NCBI RefSeq assembly: GCF_016920785.2
Contig: NW_024609835.1
Span: forward strand, 177,627,109 to 177,691,108
Source of the DNA: Ixodes scapularis
Lineage: Eukaryota; Arthropoda; Arachnida; Ixodida; Ixodidae
Length of the DNA: 64,000 nt
Direction: 5' to 3'
Shown: positions 11,535 through 22,209 of the stretch, one piece after another
Position numbering within the stretch: position 1 is the first letter of the stretch
Layout of the letters: each line of letters starts with the position of its first letter
The notes under the pieces: generated by a model
The model's database searches: none
Seen by the model: the letters and a program-made list of their open reading frames with translations, nothing else
What the model was told of the DNA's origin: nothing
Made by a program: the position numbers and the translations under genes

Positions 11535-11702
11535 GAAGAATGAAAGAACTTTAGTTTTGACGGTGTTGGCAGTGTTCCTTTGATTTCAAGCTTCCACCAT
11601 GCTATTTACAAACACCATCGAACTTGTTGTTCGCAAGGTAATGACGTCACAAAGGGGAACTGTAGGAGGGCGCCACCAAAACATCTCGCCGCTAATACCC
11701 TG
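11535..11702 (-). repeat. Dispersed repeat, family H (inverted copy)
   Basis: The reverse complement runs ATTAGCGGCGAGATG, GGTGGCGCCCTCC, TGACGTCA and GCATGGTGGAAGCTTG, then ACACCGTCAAA. This is the same order as 7635-7830. It lies next to the truncated 5' end of the RNase-H LINE. Confidence 0.65.
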
Positions 11703-11704
11703 CG

Positions 11705-12185
11705 TATGCGTATACCCTGCCCCTTGCTTGGAGATATGCCCCGCTAACGCAAACACTCGATCGTTCTGCGGAACAACGCTTCAAAGCAGCGATCTCGAGC
11801 TCTCGTGTGCGTGGTTATGGCATTGGCTGCCGTCTCAGCTCCACAGTGCTTCTGCAACATGCATTCCACACCATTGAGGTCGCCGTTCTTTGCGGATGTT
11901 AGGTAGGAGCTTACTCTAAGGGTGCGGGGACTTCTGTCAGGCCAACCATAAGCCATTCCTGGGAGCGACGCTGACGAACGCAGCGATCTTTGGATTCCTT
12001 TGGGCTCTCCAAAGCCCGACAGTGACGAACGACCCCGGGGCGATGGACGACAGAGGCAATCTTGCCGGAGCCGCGTGAATCTACTTACTGGGTCCCTCAA
12101 GCCACTACTTCAGTGATGTGAAACTAACACGTTGAAGCGAATGCTTATGGCACTTAAAATACCGGCATGGCCGCAAATGACGTTT
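11705..12185. other. Unassigned stretch
   Basis: About 480 bp without a recognised frame, tandem array or inverted repeat. A minus-strand frame at 11744-12100 has no identifiable domain. Confidence 0.45.
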
Positions 12186-12313
12186 CATACTTAGTGTACA
12201 ACGCTGTCAAAAGCTGCTGGCGTGAGCATCGTGTTTGATCTTGTCGCGCAAACGCAACTGCGGATGAAGCCACGCGCTCGCGCCAGTAGGTTTGACTTAC
12301 AGTGTTGTTTGAC

Positions 12314-14035
12314 TAAAGCCCCTCGATGTTTTTGCGTTGGTTTTTGAAGTATAACGTCAAATGTGCCAGTGAGCGAGGCCCGTGTCTCGAGCTGCCTTTG
12401 GGGGCAAATGGCGGGGCAGCACTCAAATGACTGGCCCTCGAAAGCGAATGGCGGCGGAGCACCCGCTCGTGATACGTGTTTTGCGCGTTTCCACAACAAT
12501 CGTTGGCGGCAGTGGAGTATGCAGGATTTCATAGGGGGAGGGGGGGGGGGGGGCGGGGGGGGGGGGGGGGCGGACCAACGTGAGTTAAGGGGGACAAGAT
12601 AAAAAGAGAAAAAGGTCCAAGAGGAAATTTCGTTTTTTCTTTTTTTCTAAGAACTATGCATTATTTTATTATGTAAAAAAAAGAAAGTTGTCATATTGGT
12701 CTTGGGATGATTATGATACATAAAAATGATGCCCCAGACATTCATCACCAGAAAAGCATTTGCATTTTACTTTTTATTTACAAGTCACGTCATCAGAAGG
12801 CACCAGAGTTGGCAGAGAACAAGAATTATAAAAGCAAATATTTTATAAAGCACGACTCCAATGCACGATGCCTCCAGTCATCGGTGCTGATAAAACAATG
12901 ATGCATAACTAGAAACGCGAAACACTTTGATGGACAGACGATAAACACTGGAAAGCTGCTCCATTATCAAAAACTCCCCATCTTAACCTGATCTAAATAA
13001 CAAATATCTCACGTGATTTGTTCGTTGGTGTCGATTTCTAAGGCTTCCAAAGTCCGCTCACAAAGAAAAGTCAAGGAAGTCACACAACGCAACAAAGGAA
13101 CGATGGAAAATGGTTTATACACTCACATATTGCACTTGGCTCTCGTCCTGAGGCAGCAGGTCGCACACTCGTGCCCCTATCTCGTGCGGTTCTCAAACTG
13201 CCGATGACAACTTCCGTACTCGAACTTTGAACCGCAGATCCCGCGCCTTTAGACATCTATATTCACTTTTCTATGATTTCTCCCGCCATCCGAGCGAGCC
13301 AATCAGATATTGCTCCTTTAGACGAATGGGAGCCACGCGGTTCAGAACAAACACATACAATGCAAAATCCAAGCAAGAAAGGACACGTGCATGGACCTCC
13401 GAAAACTACCAAAAACCTTCGCCCTAACTGTCGACCGTCAGCCGGACACCGGTTCGAGGAAAAACCCCTCGTCGGGGTGCAAGAGCAGTACCGACGCTTC
13501 TTCTCAAAATAAAAGAAGGCTAAAAACATCGAGGGGCCCCGCTGCGCTCAAGCGAGGCAAAGCCCATGGTACGCACCCAGAGCGGCGGTCCTCGAGGAAC
13601 AATTAAAACAGGGGACACGGGGCCCGCTCCGTGGCAACAACAAACCAGCCTTGGCGGCTCCGCGAGAGGGACATGGGTCACTCGCGAAGCAAGAAAAGTA
13701 GAAGCAAAGAAATATATTCGTTAATTGATTATGCTTAAGTCATATTACATAAAAGACGTTAAAACTACACATTTTTGAATTATTTTTACTATGTCATAAA
13801 TGCCCCCCCCCCCCCCCCCCCCCCCCCCAAATTGGATTCCCTTCCTTTTATATTTACTTTTTTTTACAACTTCTCTACGAATTTTGATATTGATAAACTC
13901 GAAAGTCAGTGACCTTGCCGACTCCCCCCCCACCTCGGAATTTTCGGGGGCCGCGGCCCCTTCGGGCCCCCACCCCCCCTGTGTACGCCACTGGTTGGCG
14001 GTACTTGTTAAAAACACCTTTATCAAGGGGCTTTA
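12314..14035 (+). mobile_element. Family A element (copy A2), split by a hAT insertion
   Basis: The left end is TAAAGCCCCTCGATG at 12314 and the right end, reversed, is TAAAGCCCCTTGATAAAGG at 14035. Flanks TGTTTGAC (12306-12313) and GGTTTAAC (14036-14043) match at 6 of 8 bases. The body (12314-12509 plus 14002-14035) aligns with copy A1 at 2324-2551. It is interrupted at GTTGGCGG by the element at 12510-13993. Confidence 0.7.
12510..13993. mobile_element. hAT-type non-autonomous element with 8-bp target duplication
   Basis: The element starts CAGTGGAGTATGCAGG and, read from the other end, CAGTGGCGTACACAGG. Both ends fit the YARNG start of hAT elements. It is flanked by identical 8-bp direct repeats GTTGGCGG at 12502-12509 and 13994-14001. 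Copy A1 has a single GTTGGCGG at the equivalent place, which gives a natural empty site. The interior holds G-runs at 12536-12570, C-runs at 13803-13829 and GC-rich palindromic sequence near 13945-13965. No transposase was seen, so mobilisation would need a hAT enzyme supplied elsewhere. Confidence 0.85.
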
Positions 14036-14064
14036 GGTTTAACAGCGTTGTACACTAAGTATGA

Positions 14065-14290
14065 TACGGATGGCCGAGTGGGCTAGCGTACACCAGCTCG
14101 GAGCACGTGGAGCGAAAGCTCGCGCTGCAGAACCCAGAATCCTGGGTTCAATCCCCACCCCTGCCCCCTTTCGATCTGTATGAGCATCGTGCCGGTGTGC
14201 GGTCGTGTATCACTATACTGCGGGATGCACGTTAAAAAACCCAGGCTAGCGGTTGTACTGCACTGGCTAAATTTCTCATCTACAGCTAGG
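14065..14290 (+). mobile_element. tRNA-derived SINE (copy S2), uninterrupted
   Basis: The A box TGGCCGAGTGGG is at 14071-14082 and the B box GGTTCAATCC at 14145-14154, 63 bp apart, suitable for an RNA polymerase III internal promoter. The body follows with GAGCATCGTGCCGG, CGGTCGTGTATCAC and ATGCACGTTAAA. It is the best reference copy for the two interrupted ones at 2200 and 58110. Confidence 0.65.
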
Positions 14291-14405
14291 AGGCTCGTCG
14301 CCAGTTGAGGCAGACCAAGTTTGAGGCTGTATGAAAATACCCCCCCTCCCCCCCCCCCCCCCCCCCCTTCCAATTTTTTGTTATGAAACGAAATATATGT
14401 ATAGG

Positions 14406-14784
14406 AATAGCCTCCTCTATACTCAAAAAGCCTGGAAGTTCGACGACGGAGCCATAGAGTGCGCGGGCGCAGATCTGGAGCGCGAGGATGTGGTACCACT
14501 GCGGAGGAGCGCATTTCTGGTATTCCGCGCACAGCTTCTGCAACGGCGAGGACCCGAAACATGGTTTTCGAACCCCTCGGGAAAAGAAGCGGTAGCGCGG
14601 AGAACGCGAGGAGCACGAGCGGACATTCCACCGCTCGGGAGAAGTGTATTTTCGCGTCTTGCCGCAGCGGGGCGCCCGTTACATTCCTCTCCTTTCATCC
14701 GTTGTCTGCTTCTCTACCTTTTCACCTTCGGCGGCCACGTTTCGTGGCGATCTGCCAGGCTCTGTCAGGACAGAGGAGGCTGTG
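14406..14784. mobile_element. Family G inverted-repeat element (copy G1)
   Basis: The left end reads ATAGCCTCCTCTATACTC then AAGCCTGG. The right end on the opposite strand reads CACAGCCTCCTCTG then AGAGCCTGGCAGATCGCC. The interior is shared with 58197-58527, including TCTGGAGCG and GCAACGGCGAGGACCC. No protein domain is encoded. The open frames over it on both strands (for example 14083-14631 minus) run across the C-tract and are not genes. Confidence 0.6.
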
Positions 14785-16455
14785 GTATAAGCTATAGGGC
14801 GTTCAGTCATGGGATATTACTACCAGGAGAGATTGTCACGCGTTGACGCCACCAAGCAGCAAGGCTCGCAACTACAGTACCCTTTACCGTGCATGAACTA
14901 TCGACGTCATGAGCGCGATACGCATTGGGCTTCTCGCTGGCCGAATTTGAAGCGAGAGTTAGAGAGCTCGCGGTCACGTCATTTCGTTTTCGTACCCCTT
15001 TGAAAATTCATAAAATGGCATCAACGTCAAACAATAGAAACGAAATTGAGAATAAGTGATACGTACCGTAAAATATATTTTTCTGTGGCGATTTGTAAGA
15101 ATAGAAGATTATAGTTTTTTTTTTTTTTTTTTTTTTCAGAAGTGTTATTTTTATTTATAATTCATCGCTTTAGTCGCCTTCGCTGATCGATGACCCATTG
15201 CGAAACTCCCCACCTGGCCGCGGCTCGTAACCTAGTTCGGTGGTTGTGTATCCTTATTTATGACGAGACGACATGAAGTGGGGCGGGCCGGCCGCGTTCT
15301 CATATTATATTCTGGAACAGCGCCAAAGACAACTAGCTTTTGGTATTTTGTTCGAACAAGCGTCAGTGAAACCTGTTATCAGAATTACGCGCGCTATATC
15401 TTGAGATAACGTTTGTAGGTTCCACTGTAAGCAGTAGCCACAAGCGTACCGCAAACTCTGAAAATCTTGAAGCAAAAATATTACGTGGGATTGAGTGAAC
15501 CATAGACGGTTTAACAGCAGCTTTTCATGGGCGCCGCCATCTTGCTATCACGTGACCCTGCCACCATAGATTTGACCATAGCTGACCTCCAGTTTCTTGC
15601 CAGTGCAGAACGTTTTCGACTGTGCCCGCCATAACCGGAGTTTTATTTTTTCCGCTTTATTTTACCTACGCTGAAATTACGTGGGTGGCATATGTAGTTT
15701 ATATTTTTGCGTGCCACCGGTTAATCCCTTTAATTTATATTTAATGCTACTTTGTTTTGCTTTTTTGCTTTTCGAATGGATTTAGTCTGGGAGTGGGTCG
15801 GACACAATGATATGGCCTGCATAATATGTTATTCTATGCGATAATGAAAAGTTTCGAAAGTTTGCATAATTACTGCAACGATCGGACCGTGTAGTCACGC
15901 CTGAGCTATCCGTTTCCGTAAACTGATATCTTGGGCGTAAAGTGGAATTAATTTTTCGCACGTGGCGCCGAAAGTTAATTCCACTTTACGGTTGAGCTAA
16001 TTCCTCTCAATAATTTCCCTGCAATCCAGCAGGACGTAGCCGCTAGTAGAGAAGTGTGCGCAAAAGGAGCAACGATTACATCCGTGAAGAGTTCTTGCCA
16101 AAAGAGACAAGCAATGCGTTACTCGATGTGACAACGCTTACAACTCCCCGATCTTCGGTTTGTTGCACTTGCTTGCATGGCTTAACCTGATATAAAAAAA
16201 AGAACTATTAATGTGTTAGATTAAAAGAGTACTTCTTAAATTTGCTCGAAATTTTGTCGTGCAAACAATTTCTTGTGCTTATAAAACTCATGCAAACCGA
16301 CAACACCCAGTGTGTAGTGCGCAAATGAGTGGCACCGACCACGACTAACTGAGGCCGCTGTACAATCTAAGTAGCAGTCATTTGATGGTATGTGCCGAGA
16401 AAGTGAGGGAGGGGAAGAGACGAGAGCGCGCGGGGGACGTCGGAACACCGAGCCC
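14785..16455. other. Unassigned stretch
   Basis: No long open frame. It contains a poly-T tract at about 15115-15136 and an inverted repeat with 16-bp perfect arms (CGTAAAGTGGAATTAA) at 15936-15951 and 15975-15990. Otherwise nothing I recognise. Confidence 0.45.
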
Positions 16456-16458
16456 TAG

Positions 16459-16798
16459 CTGGAATGATTAGTGGGTAGACCTCAAGCTAGCTGTCTGCGC
16501 TGCGCTCGTCGAACGCGTTAAAGTAAGTTTATACTCCAACGCAACGTCGACGGGCGCGGCGTAGCGCAGCGCAGACAGATACTGATTGGTCGCAGAAACT
16601 GAGTTCCTGGCCACTGGCCAATGAAAGGCGCGCGTTCTGGGCAACTCTGCGTTCACTGCGCGCAACGTCGGAGTATAAACAACCCTTTAGAAGGCGGAAC
16701 ACCGGCGTCCGCCGTTTTGGTTTCGCATTCGACCGCATTCCACGAGTGCAGTGGAGACAAAGGCAGCTAGCTTTAGGTCTACCCACTAATCTTTCCAG
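16459..16798. mobile_element. Inverted-repeat element with a second one nested inside
   Basis: The outer arms share CTGGAA, then GATTAGTGGGTAGACCT and AGCTAGCTG, at 16459-16495 and 16764-16798. An inner pair at about 16518-16550 and 16658-16690 shares TTTATACTCC, followed by AACG. The inner ends resemble those at 46876-47697. Neither element encodes a protein. The outer flanks give no clear target duplication. Confidence 0.65.
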
Positions 16799-16831
16799 AC
16801 AAGGTGCCGCACAAAACACGTCCGCCCTTAC

Positions 16832-17167
16832 GTGCCCTGTTCAACCAGAGTGGTTTATAGCATTCCCCTTTCCTGTGGCAGATCCTACGTAGGACAGACA
16901 GGACGATGTATTAATGATCGGTTAAGGGAACACAATCTTTCTCTAAATTCAACAGTGGGGGGTCATCTACCTTTGCATTGTCAAGCGTGTAAGTGTACAC
17001 CTTCTTTACAAAAGACCTCGATAATTGGCAGATTCACCGAAAAACACACTCGCGAAATTTTTGAAGTTTTTAGTATACTCCGCTTAGGCGAGCGTTGTGT
17101 CAGCCATCCTTCTGTGGTTTTAACCGACAAGGAAATAGCCTTTCTACAGTCGTTTGAGTGTGGTTGA
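16832..17167 (+). pseudogene. Penelope-like element, C-terminal GIY-YIG endonuclease part
   Basis: Penelope-like retroelements encode a telomerase-related reverse transcriptase fused to a C-terminal GIY-YIG nuclease that nicks the target. Here only the nuclease end survives: VVYSIPLSCGRSYVGQTG, then RCINDRLREH (the conserved arginine helix), GGHLPLHC, and a tail ending VLTDKEIAFLQSFECG before the stop. The reverse-transcriptase part is missing upstream, where an inverted-repeat element ends at 16798. The frame is uninterrupted for 111 codons. The ATG at 16832 is not a genuine start, since the domain continues a larger protein in intact elements. Confidence 0.85.
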
Positions 17168-17350
17168 TGGTGTGTGTCCTCCGCGTGCTCGGGTGCTCCC
17201 GTGCGAGTGTGGCCTCGGCTCGAGCTGATACCCGAGGGCTGTTCTTTTTTCTTCCTTGAATACATCGAGTTGTGAGTTTGCGCTTGTCTCTTCTCTCTTC
17301 CCTCTTCTCTGTTCTTTTTTATTTGTGCGCAATTTTAACCATGTTCAATG
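17168..17350 (+). mobile_element. 3' UTR of the Penelope-like element
   Basis: After the stop there is a pyrimidine-rich region with TTTGCGCTTGTCTC and TTTGTGCGCAATTTTAACC near 17275-17340. The opposite-strand copy at 40855-40905 has GGCGCTTGTCCTGTCC and AAAATTCGCGCTG in the same relative place. This supports a shared 3' end. Confidence 0.6.
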
Positions 17351-17360
17351 TCTGTGCAGC

Positions 17361-17461
17361 GTATACCCCTCCGAGGGCTGCAGTGCAAGTCCGATTCTAA
17401 GCCCGGCGAGAAGACCGCTGTACGAAAAACCAGAAACTCGGGCCAGCCGCCGCCGCATCTA
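17361..17461 (+). other. Possible host exon (weak candidate)
   Basis: An acceptor-like TGTCTGTGCAG precedes an open stretch that reads RIPLRGLQCKSDSKPGEK and continues to QPPPHL before a donor-like CTAGGTACAG. Codon-like composition and splice-like borders are the only support. No family is recognised, and it could equally be the flank of the Penelope-like insertion. Confidence 0.2.
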
Positions 17462-17754
17462 GGTACAGGCAGCTGAATTTAGTTTGCTGCTGGACAAGCC
17501 CAAGCTGAAGACGACGACGATGGCCAACCAGTCGCACACCCTGGCCGCTTCTGCCGTCATTTACCTAAAGCCCCTCTATCCTGGGAAAAGTAGCGCCATT
17601 CATTGTTGTAGAAATGCTGGAGGCACGTGCCGCGCGCCACTTCTGGGAAATTCATGGCGTCTGAAATCTAACTCAGTGCTTCGCTGAGCTGCCATAATCT
17701 TCCCAAGGGCTGCACGTTGCACATGCAGTGATATGATTGGCCTAAGCCGTTTCG

Positions 17755-17930
17755 GAGCACCTTTCGGAGCAGCCAAAACATGGTTTTGGAGCAGCAAAAG
17801 TGGCCTCTGGAGCAGCAAAAGTGGCCTTTGGAGCAGCCAAAACAGTGTTCTGGAGCAGTAAACGTGGCTTTTGGAGCAGCCAAAACACTGCTTCAAAGCA
17901 GAAAAAGTGGCTTTTAAAGCAGATATTCTT
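17755..17930. repeat. 21-bp tandem array
   Basis: About eight units of a 21-bp sequence close to TTTTGGAGCAGCAAAAGTGGC, with variants ending CCAAAACA. The period is a multiple of three, so frames stay open on both strands (minus 17600-17896 and 17668-17883; plus 17800-18048). They spell repeats such as CCSKGHF, which I do not consider protein coding. Confidence 0.8.
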
Positions 17931-17934
17931 AGGA

Positions 17935-18500
17935 AAAAAAAAACACATTTGTTTTAAGTGCTGGGCAAATGAAAAGTACTTTGCTCACAGCAATAAACAA
18001 ATTATGGTCCAGTTAGACCACCTGGGAGTCTTTCAACATGTTAACTGAAGTGCCAATTACATGACACATTTTGCCATGCTTCAGTTAAATTATACATATA
18101 TATGTTTACCTACTATAAATAAATAAGAACAATACTGCACATATTAAAAATTATTTGAAATTGTGCTGCTTAATAGTAAATATTACAGCATTAGGTTGAC
18201 AAGTTATATAATAAATTGAAGCACTCTTTGACTGATTAAACACGTAACTGCTGCAGTCCAATGCGAAATTGTACACAAGGATGCATTACGACTAGCGGGT
18301 GCTTTTCTTTTTGTTTTTCGAACATTTCTGCAAAGCTGCTGCAAGCCTTGCTTTGCTTTCGGCAAGTAATGAATGCCCACTTTCAATGTCTCCGAAGAGA
18401 CATTCAGACATCCCTCAAGTGTACAGTGCCGTAGGCGTTGCCGAGCAATTCCAAAAAACCACTTGCCACCGCTTTACTGGTTCCCGACGTGTCAGATGTT
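17935..18500. other. Unassigned AT-rich stretch
   Basis: No domain-bearing frame and no repeats detected. Confidence 0.45.
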
Positions 18501-18506
18501 CGTCAA

Positions 18507-18745
18507 AAGTAAGGAAACGTAAAGAAATGGATGGCAAGCGTCACGGCTGGTGCCTCTGTCGTGCAATCATGTTCGCATACACATGAGGGCAACTTCGGTA
18601 GCTGGAAGTTGCACGTGCTTCAGAAGTAAGTAAACGTAAAGAAATAGCTTGCAAGCGTCAGGGTGGTGCCTCTGTCGTGCAATCATGTTCGCAAGCACGT
18701 GTGGGCAACTTCGGCAGGCTTGCAGTTGCACTTACTTCATCACGC
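18507..18745 (+). repeat. Tandem duplication, 117-bp unit
   Basis: The segment starting AAGTAAGGAAACGTAAAGAA at 18507 is repeated from 18624 as AAGTAAGTAAACGTAAAGAA. Both units continue through GGTGCCTCTGTCGTGCAATC, ATGTTCGCA and GGGCAACTTCGG. The two units are highly similar, pointing to a fairly recent duplication. Confidence 0.8.
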
Positions 18746-18907
18746 GAGCCTAGACGGCTGTTCGATCGAAACCGAAACCATGCCACTCCGCTCCGTCGCC
18801 AACTGGTTCTCAAAATTGTACGCAAAATGTAACTGCCTAGCAAACAACAAAAAACGGTCTAGTGGCGCGTGCTTGCCATGCCGGCAGGCGAGGTGCAAGC
18901 TAAACAC

Positions 18908-20498
18908 CAGACTTGTACATATCTTAAATAATCTACTCAAGATACTGTATTTCAAATACTTTTTGAAGTACCTTGGTATCTTTCAAATACTTTTGATCGA
19001 GAGTATTTGATACTGTATTTTAATTACATTTCTGAGTATCTTGTACTCATTACCTCAAATACATTTTTGACATTCTGCTATTATCCGAGTCTCTCAGTAT
19101 GAAGTGGCGTGGGCGTCGTACGAGCAAACGTGAACATTCTTTCCAACAACCAAATCATGTTGCTAGCTCCGATAATCTACGGCGACTTAGATTGAGCTCG
19201 TCAATACATTGCTTTTGTGCCGAATGTGACTCATATTTCACTCCAAAGTCCGTACAATCAAGGTATCCCCCTCGCCTTTCCAAAGACGCCTTTTGTTTCC
19301 TACAGTTTCTCACAAATTATCTTCAAACAAAAGGGGTGGTTTTAGGGAAGTAAAGATTGCCACACTGAAACGGAACGCAGAACGGCAAACAGCCCACGAC
19401 AACAATGCAGACTTCAAGTGTCAAGAAAAAAACAAATAGACAAAAATGAGAAGTGCACACTAAAAGAAGACTTTTTTTTTCTGCTACAGCAAAACGTCGA
19501 GTTTTTTTAATTTTCTTGTTGTCGTCAGTCCGGCACTTATTTCTGTCGCGAACCCTGTCCGTAAGCGATAATTGATAAGCAGAGAGCCGGACAGCATACG
19601 AACTACGAGCAGGATGACCTCTTAAAATGGCAACAAAGCGTGCCCCAACCTTGAGTGCCTTTCTGAACGCAACGTGCTTGAAGAAGGTGCGACCAGTGCC
19701 GTGGCTATATGTGGGCTCTCTTTGTTATCCATTCACTCATTTCCGTACCTCGAGCTAGCTTATGGTGAGCTCCCCATATAAGGAATCTGGATTGTAGTTA
19801 AACGATCAGTCTAAGGTGCGCCGCAGGACGTGATATTCAGCGATGTCACTATTCCCAACTTTCAGCGATGGTGGTACCGCGGTGTGAGAATCGCTCTCCC
19901 CGGCTCCTTGATGATGGGCTTCACAAAAAAGGTAATTGCCTACACCTTCCTGGCGGAAAACAATAAAGACAGGCTGTAATACTGGTCGTATAAAGCAAAA
20001 CTGGAATTAATTACGCGTCGCAGGCCCCGCCTCTGACTGCTGTTCTACGACGATCATATAGATGACAGCCATTTTGCTAGACACCAGCGCGCTAGGTCGT
20101 TAAAGTTGCGAATAGCTAAAGCGACGTCTTTTTTTTCCCCAGAAATGTTTTGAAACATGTATCGGCGATATCCTGCTCCTTGCAGTTCGACTGCATAAAA
20201 TAGCCCTGCAATGTTTTTGTTTGGTTGTTTTCTGTCTTTTTGTGTTGTTGCGTGCTAATAAACCATTATGGTAAATCAGATTTTCGAAACTGTATAATTG
20301 TGCTTGTCACTGACGTCGATACAAATTACACAATGTGGAAGTATCTTTAAAAGTAACTGAATTCCATTTTTAGGTAGTTGTACTGTACTCAAGATACTTT
20401 ACAGAGAAAGTAACTTGAGTAGTATTTTAAATACTTTATGGAGCAGGTATTTAGTAACTCAACTTAAATACTTTTACCGAGTATTTTGTCCTACACTG
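18908..20498. mobile_element. hAT-type element, non-autonomous, AT-rich ends
   Basis: The left end begins CAGACTTGTACATATC and the right end, reversed, begins CAGTGTAGGACAAAATAC. Flanks CTAAACAC (18900-18907) and GTAAACAC (20499-20506) match at 7 of 8 bases. About 150 bp at each end is rich in AAGTA/ATACTT-type motifs in both orientations, a layout also seen at 61623-63201. No transposase domain was seen in the interior. Its length of 1591 bp is close to the 1579 bp of the 61-kb element, so they may be relatives. Confidence 0.7.
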
Positions 20499-20509
20499 GT
20501 AAACACACA

Positions 20510-21905
20510 GAAAAAAAGAACATGAGAGCATCGATAGAAGACATCGCGAGCCAGGGTCAAAAAGTTCTTGGAGCGCTTTGTGCAATGACTGAACTCAGAG
20601 AAACAAGCGAGCTGTGCGGCTTCAGCTGCAGACATTGCCTTCTTTGCTTTAGCTCACTCCTTTTCATCAACTTTCTTTCGCGGCAGATTTTTCACGTACC
20701 GGTGTTCCTTTTGAAGAAAAAAGCCCACCGAGAGAAACCTAGGTAATTAATACTTCGACACAGCACTCTTTGATTTAAAGAGGGATTTGTGTAGTAGCAT
20801 ATGCTTTAAACAAGAACAGGAATGTTGATGATCTTGCCGCGGTCCTAACGTTTCAGTTTAGAAAGCGCCACATCTGCAGCGACCTAGGGACGGCAACACT
20901 CGACGTCATGCGATCACGGTGACTGAGGCAGGGACCAAAGATCCACGGCCGTTTCTTTCAGGAGCGAGTGTTCTGCTCACTCCCGCCGCGCAAAAACGTG
21001 GTAGCTCTTAAATTGGAATGAAATAAATAAAAATAAATAAATAAAAAACGAGCAGCAAAGCACTGTTGTAGTGTTATTTAAAAGAATACTCGAGGAAGCA
21101 GATGTGACCAACGGCGAATATCCTTATGTCTAACAAAATGCTTATAAAAAAAAACAAAAAAAAACAGATGCATTTTGGCTGCAAAGTCGCACAGTGACGT
21201 TTGGTCGGCGTTGCGATGACGTCTTCAAGCAATAATATTGATTGCAAAATTCCAAGGTAAAGGAAAGTGATTTAGTGAGAACCAAAGTACCGTACTGCAT
21301 CCGCAAAATTCAGAAACACATCCGACCCAAACTCCGCACCTTCAGTTCTAAATAATAATATCAAGCGTAAAAAGAAAACAACAACAAGTATAAGTAATAC
21401 TTTATAACACGTCTGATATTGTTGTACAAAGATCTCTTCGAGTTAAAATACGGCGTTAAAATACGGCGAAAGTCATTTTATCATATTCTATTTTATCGTA
21501 GTTATAAGCGTTCACCCTTCCAGAGACACTTTCACCGCTGGAAACATGACCGCAGCTATGAGATCGTCCTGGGAGTGTGCGACACACTGCCCAGAAGATG
21601 CCATAAAAAGAATGAACATTTTAATTGTTTATGTCTTTTATTTGTAAAATTTACTTCAAGCAGACGCGTATTACACAAAAAGCAGAAAAGGACGGACTAA
21701 TCATATTGCGTTATTTTATTTAGGTGAAACAAAAAATGCAAGAGGAAGGACGGTCAGTCACCACACCGACTTGCTCGTGTACACGTGGTACGACGCGAGT
21801 TCACCACACGGAAAATATCACAATAATATTCAATAATGACAACACCCCCTACCGGTTTCAGTTTTAAACAAGAACCAGCAAGTGCCTTTTCCGAACCACA
21901 TGCAC
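20510..21905. other. Unassigned stretch with a TAAA-rich tract
   Basis: A (TAAA)n-like tract at about 21022-21047 may be the tail of a LINE 3' end on the plus strand, but the preceding sequence shows no reverse-transcriptase match. Nothing else is recognisable. Confidence 0.4.
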
Positions 21906-21908
21906 CAA

Positions 21909-22198
21909 CAACGTTACTCGATCAACTCAGTTAGCAAACTCCCACGGAGAGTGTGATCCCTTCTGGTAAACCTCAGCCGGGCTAACGCTGTTCGAAGCGC
22001 CAACCTTCTTGCTCGCTGCGGCGCGTGTTGCAACAGCTGTTCAAAACACAGCCGGAGCGGGCAAGAAGGATGACGCTTCAAACAGCAGTTCCGAATCTAT
22101 ACGGGCTATCAGCGGAGACTGACGTGTGTCAGCGCGTGTCTTAGAAGGTATCACGCTCTCCGTGGGTGTTTGCCAAGTGTCTCGATCGAGTAATGTTG
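21909..22198. mobile_element. hAT-like hairpin MITE, family CAACGTTACT (copy 1)
   Basis: The ends are CAACGTTACTCGATC and, reversed, CAACATTACTCGATC. The arms continue with AGCAAAC..CCCACGGAGAG and CCTTCTTGC.CGCT until they meet at AACAGCTGTT near 22032. The entire 290 bp therefore forms an imperfect hairpin. Flanks TGCACCAA (21901-21908) and AGCACCAA (22199-22206) match at 7 of 8 bases. A related element with the same ends lies at 51368-51877. Confidence 0.75.
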
Positions 22199-22209
22199 AG
22201 CACCAACTT

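Larger units (their letters stand above)
12186..14063. mobile_element. Small inverted-repeat element hosting two nested insertions
   Basis: Perfect 22-bp inverted arms starting CATACTTAGTGTACAACGC lie at 12186-12207 and 14042-14063. Removing the family A element (12314-14035) and one copy of its flanking direct repeat extends the matching arm to 26 bp, ending in TGTCAAA. The original element would be about 150 bp. It encodes nothing. A TA next to each end could be its target duplication, but this is not certain. Confidence 0.7.

Noticed and set aside
12363..12602. Glycine-rich protein frame
   Set aside because: It is produced by the poly-G tract at the end of the hAT-type element.
14083..14631. 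182-codon minus-strand frame
   Set aside because: It crosses the SINE, a poly-C tract and the family G MITE; it contains a long glycine run and no domain.
16832..17167. Stand-alone GIY-YIG homing endonuclease gene
   Set aside because: Spacing, tail and 3' UTR match Penelope-like elements, and three further fragments are present.
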